Shown here piece after piece: positions 19,951 to 26,658 of a stretch of DNA of 26,658 nucleotides (its first letter is position 1; every line of letters begins with the position of its first letter). Below the pieces are notes generated by a model. That model saw only the letters and a program-made list of their open reading frames with translations. It did no database searches and had not been told where the DNA came from. Both the position numbers and the translations under genes were made by a program. This stretch comes from an uncultured Candidatus Saccharibacteria bacterium (lineage in GTDB: Bacteria > Patescibacteriota > Saccharimonadia > Saccharimonadales > Saccharimonadaceae): assembly GCA_948944455.1 (NCBI GenBank), contig CARBES010000012.1, positions 1-26,658 on the forward strand, read 5' to 3'.

Positions 19951-22803
19951 ATGGCAAACGGGCAAATCCGTATTTCTACGAAGATCCTTACTGACGGAGC
20001 TAAAAAGGGTTTTGCAGCTTTGAAGAAAGAAGCCGTAGACAGTGCCAATGCTGTCAAAAAAGGGTTCAGTGAAGTTGGCGAAGGCATTAAGGTGCTTGGT
20101 CAGAAAGCTACAAAGAGCACAAAACAAATGCTCTCCGGATTCAATGAGCAAGTTGACATCTTAGATAAGCAGGGCGTCGCTCTAGATAATCTAAAACGCC
20201 AGTTCGAGCTGATAACTTCGGGCGACGTTATGCCAGCCTCTGTTAAATCTATGCAAGTCGAACTTCGGTCGGCACAAAAAGAGGCGGAGAGTTTAGCAAA
20301 AACCGTTAACGACCTTTTCTCTAAACAATCCAGTATGGAGCAACAACTTGTTCCAGGCTCATCTAAATACCAAGAACAGGTTAAAGCATTGGACGAAGTC
20401 TCCTACAAGATTGAAGAGCTTGCGTCGAAAAATAAGGCTGCACGAGATAAAGCAGAACGGCTTACGGAGTCTATCGACAGAATCAAATTGGATCCGAAGT
20501 CCTCAATCGAAGCTCAGAACCTTGCTAACAAAATCAAATTGCTTGAACAGAATATGGGCAAAACTGAGAAAAAGGCGATCAGCCTTAAAGATAGGTTGCT
20601 TGCGTTCACGAAAATAAAGCTCAGCGGTATCACCGGTTCGGTCTCTACGTTTCGTAAAGGTTTTGACGGCATAGGCGCAAAAGTCGATAAGTTCAAGAGT
20701 AGAGTAACAAAGCTAGCAGGTGCGGCTTTCATTTTTAATCTCATGCGCCGAGGCTTGAGCGAACTCTCGGGTAGCCTCATGATGCTACTCAAAAGTAACT
20801 CGCAGTTTTCGAACTCTCTTAATCAAATCAAAGCAAACCTAATGACAGCGTTTGCGCCAATCTACAATGCTATTTTGCCAGCAATTAACGCCTTAATGTC
20901 AGCTCTCGCAACTGTAACTGGAACAATTGCGACTTTTGTTGCAGGATTGTTTAGTAAAACTGCCAATCAAGCCAAAAATAACGCAGCTGCACTCCAGAGC
21001 CAAGCGCAGGCTTATGGCGACGTTGGGAAGGCTGCCAAAGAAGCCGAGGGTAAGCTAGCGAGTTTTGACACACTAGAGGTCAATGATGCAAAGACAAGTG
21101 ATAATTCGTCGGGCGGAGGAAGTGACCCGATAGATTTTAGTGGGCAGGTCGAATCTAGCTCATGGCTGCTGGATATTCTCAATAAAATCAAGGATGTATT
21201 GGGGCAGCTTTTTAATCCTATGAAAGAGGCCTGGGATGCGGTCGGAGTACAAGTAATTGAATCACTTAAATATGCTTTTGCATCAATTCTAGAACTGCTT
21301 GCTGATATCGGTAGAACTTTTCTTGAGGTGTGGAATAGTGATCTGGGTATCAGTATTTGCACGACGATTCTCAATATTTGGGTTGATATCAATACGTTTA
21401 TTGGAAATGTGACTCAGTCCACCAAAAAAATGTGGGACGAAAGCGGCCGTGGCAAAAAAATGCTCGAGGGGTTCTTCGGCATGTTCAACAAAATACTAAG
21501 TGCGGTTAGAAGTATTTCCAAAAGCCTTGCTGAGTTTGCTCTGTCGTCAGAATTTCAAGCTGGTATAGCACTTACGATGGATTTGCTCACAAAAATCTTC
21601 AACACTATTGGTTGGATTGCAGAAGCCTTCTCTAACGCTTGGGATATGCATGGGCTAGATATTCTTACTAACTTCCAAGGCATACTTAATGAGATTCTAA
21701 AGCTAGCTGATAGTATTTTTGGGTCGATTCAAGGCTGGGTGATGAGTGAAGAGTTCCAATCGGCAATCAGTACAGTTTTAGATATGGTCGGAACGTTGTT
21801 CGGCTGGATTCGAGAGATAGCACAGTGGATTGTGGACATGTATGAAAAATACCTCAAGCCAGTACTAGAAGAAAAGGTGCTACCACTAATCAACACACTG
21901 ATTTCTATCATCCAAAATATTTGGACAATCGCAAAACCAGTTATCGATTTTATCGTGGATGCACTCAAAGTAATATTGGAACCTGCCATCGCGGTGGTTT
22001 GTGGGGCTTTCGGAGCCGTTATTGACGTTATAAACTTTATTGCCGAAGTTTTTAACACGGTGTTGGAGATTATAATTGGTATCTTCACCGACATTGAGGG
22101 TACCGCACAGAAGTGCTGGGATTGGATTGTCGGCGTTTTCGAAGGCGCGGCAACTTGGTTTAACGATACACTAGTCCAACCGGTTAAAGATTTCTTCTCT
22201 GGCATGTGGAACGGGCTAAAAGAAGGGGCGTGCAATGCCTGGGAAGGTATTAAAAGCGTGTTCGGTACAGTTGCCGAGTTCTTCAAGAACATATTCACTA
22301 ACGCCTGGGAGGGCGTCAAGCGCGTGTTCTCCGTTGGAGGCAAGATCTTCGATGGTATTAAAGATGGTATTGTGAATGCTTTTAAGACGATTGTGAATGC
22401 AATCATCGGAGGCATCAACAAAGTTGTGGCAGTCCCATTCAATGCCATTAATGGAGCAATTCGGACAGTTAGAGGGATTGATATTCTCGGGTTCAAGCCG
22501 TTCGAGTGGCTTGGCGAAATCGGTGTTCCTCAAATCCCGAAGCTCGCAACCGGTGGCGTAGCTTACGGACCAATGGTAGCCCAAATCGGTGAATATGCTG
22601 GCGCGCGAAACAACCCGGAAATTGTTACTCCGGAAAATCTAATGCGCCAAATTATTCGCGAAGAGACCGGTAGCCAAAAAGAGGTAGTAATCGAAAATCT
22701 TACGATCATTAGTAAAATCGGCGACGAAGTCTTGTCGAGGCAAGTCGTCAAGGGCGTACGTGTTGAAGAGCAACGGCTCGGCAAACCGCTTTTTGTAAGT
22801 TAG
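19951..22803 (+). CDS. Tail tape measure protein
   Basis: A 950-residue protein, the longest in the window. A helical coiled-coil N-terminus (about 20-235), a conserved hydrophobic block from about 265 to 335 (FIFNLMRRGL, ALMSALATVTGTIATFVAGLFS), a tryptophan-spaced helical middle, and the C-terminal GIPQIPKLATGG-like end (VPQIPKLATGGVAYGP) before a polar tail. It sets tail length and probably helps DNA cross the membrane. No lysozyme or peptidase domain is visible. Two similar segments, SSEFQAGIALTMDLL (532-546) and SEEFQSAISTVLDMV (599-613), show an internal repeat 67 residues apart. The ribosome binding site is AAAGGAG. Confidence 0.92.
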   Translation: MANGQIRISTKILTDGAKKGFAALKKEAVDSANAVKKGFSEVGEGIKVLGQKATKSTKQMLSGFNEQVDILDKQGVALDNLKRQFELITSGDVMPASVKSMQVELRSAQKEAESLAKTVNDLFSKQSSMEQQLVPGSSKYQEQVKALDEVSYKIEELASKNKAARDKAERLTESIDRIKLDPKSSIEAQNLANKIKLLEQNMGKTEKKAISLKDRLLAFTKIKLSGITGSVSTFRKGFDGIGAKVDKFKSRVTKLAGAAFIFNLMRRGLSELSGSLMMLLKSNSQFSNSLNQIKANLMTAFAPIYNAILPAINALMSALATVTGTIATFVAGLFSKTANQAKNNAAALQSQAQAYGDVGKAAKEAEGKLASFDTLEVNDAKTSDNSSGGGSDPIDFSGQVESSSWLLDILNKIKDVLGQLFNPMKEAWDAVGVQVIESLKYAFASILELLADIGRTFLEVWNSDLGISICTTILNIWVDINTFIGNVTQSTKKMWDESGRGKKMLEGFFGMFNKILSAVRSISKSLAEFALSSEFQAGIALTMDLLTKIFNTIGWIAEAFSNAWDMHGLDILTNFQGILNEILKLADSIFGSIQGWVMSEEFQSAISTVLDMVGTLFGWIREIAQWIVDMYEKYLKPVLEEKVLPLINTLISIIQNIWTIAKPVIDFIVDALKVILEPAIAVVCGAFGAVIDVINFIAEVFNTVLEIIIGIFTDIEGTAQKCWDWIVGVFEGAATWFNDTLVQPVKDFFSGMWNGLKEGACNAWEGIKSVFGTVAEFFKNIFTNAWEGVKRVFSVGGKIFDGIKDGIVNAFKTIVNAIIGGINKVVAVPFNAINGAIRTVRGIDILGFKPFEWLGEIGVPQIPKLATGGVAYGPMVAQIGEYAGARNNPEIVTPENLMRQIIREETGSQKEVVIENLTIISKIGDEVLSRQVVKGVRVEEQRLGKPLFVS

Positions 22804-22810
22804 GAGGAAT

Positions 22811-23221
22811 ATGCGTAAAATCAATTTTTCGACGATAGATAATGATAGGAGCTTTGATATTCCTTGGGATTGGCTAGGCGGGTCAGAGGTGAAGTTCGTC
22901 ATCAACGACCTCGAAGCTAAGGCGGAGCGTGGTATCACTACGGGAGTTCTGTATCGTGTTAGACAAGCAGAAATTCCGAGTGCTACCTTAAAGTTTCATA
23001 AAGCCCTTACGCAGAGCGAACTGTATCCACTACTTCAAATTATCCGCGAAGAAGAGTTCAATATGACCTACTTCGAAAAATATGAAAACCAATTCAAGAC
23101 AATTCGGGTGTATGCTAAAAAGCCGGATTTAGCCGTTCGCCAGTATCCGATCGATGATAATACTAACAAAATTACTTATGAGCCGTTTGATTTAACTGTA
23201 ACGGCTTACGGAGGAATATAA
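22811..23221 (+). CDS. Distal tail-type protein (DUF6711-like)
   Basis: A 136-residue protein between the tape measure and the tail hub genes, the position of small distal tail proteins. It has a strand-rich N-terminus, an RGITTGVLYRVRQAEIPSATL segment (DUF6711 proteins have a comparable R-x-x-x-G...R pattern), a helix LTQSELYPLLQIIREEEF, and a final strand pair. It would form the ring that links the tube to the tip. The family call is by pattern; the position is firm. Confidence 0.6.
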   Translation: MRKINFSTIDNDRSFDIPWDWLGGSEVKFVINDLEAKAERGITTGVLYRVRQAEIPSATLKFHKALTQSELYPLLQIIREEEFNMTYFEKYENQFKTIRVYAKKPDLAVRQYPIDDNTNKITYEPFDLTVTAYGGI

Positions 23222-23222
23222 A

Positions 23223-25070
23223 ATGCCACTCATTGATGGAGTCAACGATGCCGATATTCAGAAGTTCGAGATTGACGACTCTATCGTCAGCGACAACCAA
23301 GCCATCGGCTCGTTTAATCTAAATACCGCAACAATTAAGCTGATTAATCCAACTAAACGCTATAGTTCACTGAAAGACCAGTGGATTGATACCCTGATGG
23401 GTAAGCTATACGTCTACGAGGCTCCTGAGGCGCAAGGGGACGTCACGATTGAGCTAAAATGCTACGATTTGGCATACAAGTTCGATCTAGCTTACGAGGA
23501 TGTAATCGAATTTCCGGCAACAAATGGCGAATGGTTGGCGGCAATTTGTGCACACGTGGGGGTTGAGCTCGCTACACCAGAGTTCACCAACTCAGATTTA
23601 CTGTTGGGCGTCCAACCCTACTTGTCAGATGGGGCTAGTTTTCGCGACGCAGTGAAAGAAATTGCTGGTTCATCTGGTGGTTTTGCCCAGATCATCGACA
23701 ACAAACTGCACGTTAAGTGGTTCGACGGCGAAAATCCGACCGAACTAGCTGATTGGTTTAGTCTGACGCAAGAAGAACACGTAGACCCCGTGAACGTGGT
23801 CGTATTAGGACGTGGAGACCTTGAGGATAACATAGTATTCCCGACGGAGACCCCAGAAAACCCACACGAGCTACGTATTGATGATAATCAAGTACTATTT
23901 CAGCTTGAAAGAGAAGCTATTGAGGCAATTTATAACCAAGTTAATGGATTTGAATACCGTGTGTTTAACCTGCGTTTTATTGGACTCAAAAACCTCAAAG
24001 CAGGTCAGAAAGTACGATATCGCGATATTGACGGTGAATTGGTCGAAACTTTCGTAATGACTAACTCGTTGTCATTTTGTGGCGGCGACTATAATAATCC
24101 AGATGCTTGGGAAAGCACAATTTCTTCTGTACATCTCAATGAAACGAGCACTAATTACAAATACGCCGGTTCGGTCATGAAATCTATAAAAAACACCGAG
24201 GCTAAAGTAGATAAGACCAACCAACGCATTGAGATGATTGTGTCGGAGCAGAAACAGCTTGAAGATCAGATGAACGAAAGCTTCACTAAAGTCGAACAAA
24301 ACATCACGAGCGTTGTAACTTCGGTTCAAAGTTCAGGTGGTAGTAATTTGATCCGTAATTCAGCGATGTATTTCAAAGAGTCGGGTAAGCCTACTCATTG
24401 GGAGGTATCTGAGACTGGTAACGTGCAGGCTTTTCAATCGGCTGACGCAAGTCGCCAAGGTTCATTATCGGGTCAAGTGATTCGCGTACTAGGAGCGACA
24501 GTGTCACAAGAAATTCGTGTTAAGCCAGACAATGCTGGTCTGCCAGAAAATATGAAAACTTACTATACCTTTTCATGTCGCGTTCAGAAAGAAGCCGTAG
24601 GCGACGGCTCGATTGTTTTTAGTGATGGTCATCAGGAATGGAAAATCGAGCTGGGTAATGGTGAGGTTGTAGGGTGGCAAGAATATGTACTTGAAGCGAT
24701 ATTGCCGTTATCATCCTCACTAACCGTAACCATATCGACAAGCGCTGACGCTGAGATATTTGATATTACCGATATGATGTTGGCAGTTGGTAACTATAAA
24801 ACTCAGTGGACGCAGGCAAATGGTGAGCTTGCCAATATGCAAGTTCAGATTGACAGCAATGGCATGGAGGTCCACTCAAGTACGGCATCTGGTGTAGCAA
24901 GTAAAGTCAACCATCGGGGGATAACCGTAAAAGAAAACGATAAAGTTGTCGCCGAGCTGACTCAAGACGGACTTGTGGCCAAAAAGGCCGAAATCGCTAC
25001 AGGAATAACGATGCCACCACTTCAGGTACGAGCTTTGAATGATGGCTGGGCGTTCGTTCCGACAGTTTAA
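23223..25070 (+). CDS. Tail hub / tail-tip protein (Tal-like) with coiled coil and carbohydrate-binding-like domain
   Basis: A 615-residue protein. Residues 1-300 are beta-rich with the hub (gp27-like) features seen in Tal proteins: LKCYDLAYKFDLAYED, WLAAICAHVG, YLSDGASFRDAVKEIAGSSGGFAQIIDN, then a C-terminal strand block. Residues about 318-375 are a coiled coil (MKSIKNTEAKVDKTNQRIEM). Residues about 378-530 resemble a beta-sandwich carbohydrate-binding module (SNLIRNSAMYFKESGKPTHW). The last 80 residues are beta-rich and may bind the next tip protein. No peptidase motif is visible, so cell-wall cleavage is probably elsewhere. The ribosome binding site precedes an ATG one base after the previous stop. 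Confidence 0.8.
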   Translation: MPLIDGVNDADIQKFEIDDSIVSDNQAIGSFNLNTATIKLINPTKRYSSLKDQWIDTLMGKLYVYEAPEAQGDVTIELKCYDLAYKFDLAYEDVIEFPATNGEWLAAICAHVGVELATPEFTNSDLLLGVQPYLSDGASFRDAVKEIAGSSGGFAQIIDNKLHVKWFDGENPTELADWFSLTQEEHVDPVNVVVLGRGDLEDNIVFPTETPENPHELRIDDNQVLFQLEREAIEAIYNQVNGFEYRVFNLRFIGLKNLKAGQKVRYRDIDGELVETFVMTNSLSFCGGDYNNPDAWESTISSVHLNETSTNYKYAGSVMKSIKNTEAKVDKTNQRIEMIVSEQKQLEDQMNESFTKVEQNITSVVTSVQSSGGSNLIRNSAMYFKESGKPTHWEVSETGNVQAFQSADASRQGSLSGQVIRVLGATVSQEIRVKPDNAGLPENMKTYYTFSCRVQKEAVGDGSIVFSDGHQEWKIELGNGEVVGWQEYVLEAILPLSSSLTVTISTSADAEIFDITDMMLAVGNYKTQWTQANGELANMQVQIDSNGMEVHSSTASGVASKVNHRGITVKENDKVVAELTQDGLVAKKAEIATGITMPPLQVRALNDGWAFVPTV

Positions 25071-25081
25071 GGAGAAAAATA

Positions 25082-26658
25082 ATGGCTAAGATTAAAAATA
25101 TCCAAACATCAACTTACATTGATGGCTATATTGAAGCGTGGGAATCTGATGTTAACACAACAAATAACACGTCAATAGTCCACGCAAAAGTTATGTTGCA
25201 TCGTAACAACACATGGAATGGTAACACCTATTCCTCTAGTGTTTGGCGTAAATTGACTGTCAACGGTGTTACTGTTTATGATAGGACAGAAGCTATAACG
25301 GTTCCACCCCAAGCAAATGGATATGTTTGTATCGCAGAGGGTCAAACAACTGTTACGCACAATTCTGATGGTTCAAAAACAGTTGAAGTCGGCTTTCAGT
25401 CTGTCGATAATGTTTCCGCTTATTTTAACTGTGGTTGGACATCTGGTACCTTGAGTCTTGCTACTATCCCTAGGACCTCGTCTGGTAGGTTTGATAAGAC
25501 AACCTACACCATAGGAGATCCAATCAGAATTAACTTTACACGTGGCAGCGCATCTTTTACACATGAGGGCTATATTCAATTCCCGGATCGTCCCGGGCAT
25601 GTCTGGGGTGGAGAAAAATACTTTTCAGGAGCAGGCACTTCATATACATGGACGCCAACAGCTTCAGAGATTGCAGCGCTCTATGCTGGCATACCAAATG
25701 CTCAATCCGCGACGATGTACGCAGATTGTCGCACCAAAAATGGCAGCACGAATATAGGTAACTTCTCAGTAGGACCTGCAACAATGGTGGTTAATCCTAA
25801 TGTTTGTCGTCCAACTTTTGGTGGATTTACAGTTGAGGATAGTAATTCTGCCGTTGTTGCCGTAACAGAAAATAAATCCATTATGGTTCAGGGATTATCT
25901 AAACCTAAAGTCACTATTCCTGATGCAAATCGAGCAGTGGCTAAGTATTCTGCCACTATGAAAAATTATGGTATTTCGCTTGGACAGGTCTCTAAAACAC
26001 TAGCCTATACATCTTCTGGTGACCAATCTATTGTCTTGCCGGAGATTGTTGAATCTACCAATCAAGATCTTTACGTTAATGCCGTGGATTCGCGTGGGTT
26101 ATACACAACATCTAGGACGACAATAACGGTTATTCCTTACACTGCGCCAGTTGTCGACGCATCTATTGCGCGCGCAGGTGGGTGGGAGTCTACGACGACC
26201 TTAAAGATTGCCGGTAAGATTAGTAAGGAAGACAGACTACCAAATACTATAAACACAAGCTCAGGCGTTAAATACCGTTACAAGAAGTCATCCGAGTCAA
26301 CATGGAGTAGCTGGGTTAATCGCCCGATCATTATTACTAACAATGAGTTCAGGGCGACAGATTTGTCTCTGAGTCTAGACAATCAATCACAATGGGACGT
26401 AGAGATTCAAGTAACCGATAGATTAACTACTTCGACTGTGAAGCTTGTATTGCCGGTTGGGGCACCCCTGCTTTATGTTGGCAAAGACGGCAGATTAGGT
26501 GTTGGAACAAAACCCACAATTTCTAAATTGACTGGTGAGAAGGGTCTGTTAGAAATTGCAGGTCGGCTAATCGCGTCGGGCGATGTATTCTCTGGTGGAA
26601 CTGCCGCGAAAAAACGTCTAGCAAGAATGGAGGATCTTACGTCGCAGAACATTGATTT
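25082..26658 (+). CDS. DUF859-type tail structural protein (3' end outside the window)
   Basis: An open frame of at least 525 codons with AAGGAG before the ATG and no stop before the window ends. It follows the DUF859 layout: an N-terminal beta domain (YIDGYIEAWESDVNT, then TVNGVTVYDRT), a VTHNSDGSKTVEVGF segment, several beta-sandwich repeats (TIPRTSSGRFDKTTYTIGDP), and a C-terminal part with LLYVGKDGRLGVGTKP. DUF859 proteins lie at the tail tip of phages of lactic acid bacteria and streptococci and are thought to act in host attachment. The C-terminus is missing here. Confidence 0.85.
   Translation, partial: MAKIKNIQTSTYIDGYIEAWESDVNTTNNTSIVHAKVMLHRNNTWNGNTYSSSVWRKLTVNGVTVYDRTEAITVPPQANGYVCIAEGQTTVTHNSDGSKTVEVGFQSVDNVSAYFNCGWTSGTLSLATIPRTSSGRFDKTTYTIGDPIRINFTRGSASFTHEGYIQFPDRPGHVWGGEKYFSGAGTSYTWTPTASEIAALYAGIPNAQSATMYADCRTKNGSTNIGNFSVGPATMVVNPNVCRPTFGGFTVEDSNSAVVAVTENKSIMVQGLSKPKVTIPDANRAVAKYSATMKNYGISLGQVSKTLAYTSSGDQSIVLPEIVESTNQDLYVNAVDSRGLYTTSRTTITVIPYTAPVVDASIARAGGWESTTTLKIAGKISKEDRLPNTINTSSGVKYRYKKSSESTWSSWVNRPIIITNNEFRATDLSLSLDNQSQWDVEIQVTDRLTTSTVKLVLPVGAPLLYVGKDGRLGVGTKPTISKLTGEKGLLEIAGRLIASGDVFSGGTAAKKRLARMEDLTSQNID

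Noticed and set aside
21729..22496. Long open frame of 255 codons on the minus strand inside the tape measure gene
   Set aside because: It lies wholly antisense to a clearly coding gene, its product is low-complexity (Ser, Thr, Ile, Pro) as expected from the reverse of a helical repeat protein, and all other genes run on the + strand.
1..26658. Alternative genetic code or CRISPR array
   Set aside because: TAA, TAG and TGA each end well-supported genes, and no regularly spaced direct repeats were seen.

Overview
The window is a stretch of a tailed, long-tailed (siphovirus-type) bacteriophage or prophage genome. Every gene lies on the + strand. Most genes overlap their neighbour by a few bases (ATGA or TAATG junctions) and carry strong AGGAGG-type ribosome binding sites. 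TAA, TAG and TGA all end genes, so the standard bacterial code applies. The head and tail gene order and families (A118/SPP1-type portal, Phage_min_cap2, scaffold, capsid, minor capsid set, Gp15, DUF859) are those of phages of Gram-positive bacteria. The host cannot be named from the sequence.

Layout. 1-431: an extended -10 element, two intrinsic terminators, and a strongly structured leader RNA. 432-3433: a recombination operon. Its main gene is a single-chain fusion of a RecB/Cas4-like PD-(D/E)XK nuclease with an FtsK-type DNA translocase, next to a Bet/RecT-type annealing protein; four small proteins surround them. 3434-4604: a 1.17 kb non-coding block with many hairpins, tRNA genes (Ile-GAU, Ile-UAU, Phe, Tyr, Cys), two tRNA-like molecules of odd architecture, and a three-hairpin RNA ending in a terminator. 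4605-9155: a cascade of small accessory proteins, mostly unknown. They include a tail-anchored membrane HTH protein, a YopX-family protein, a conserved phage protein and a possible LSm-like protein. 9166-9684: an ArpU/RinA-like regulator, followed by a late promoter with a terminator directly behind it.

9857-26658: the late operon: TerS, TerL, portal, minor head protein with a C-terminal BECR-type (CdiA/PBECR-like) nuclease domain, scaffold, major capsid protein, four connector/neck/terminator proteins, major tail protein, two tail assembly chaperones, tape measure, distal tail, tail hub, and a DUF859 tail protein cut by the window edge. A lone second tRNA-Tyr and three hairpins sit between the toxin-bearing minor head gene and the scaffold gene.

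How it works together: the regulator at 9166 probably switches on late transcription. TerS/TerL package DNA through the portal into a shell of capsid protein built on scaffold. Recombination of phage DNA ends probably uses the nuclease-motor fusion to expose single strands for the RecT-like protein. The most unusual items are this nuclease-FtsK fusion, the RNA-rich block with odd tRNA-like genes, and the capsid-borne nuclease beside an isolated tRNA-Tyr.
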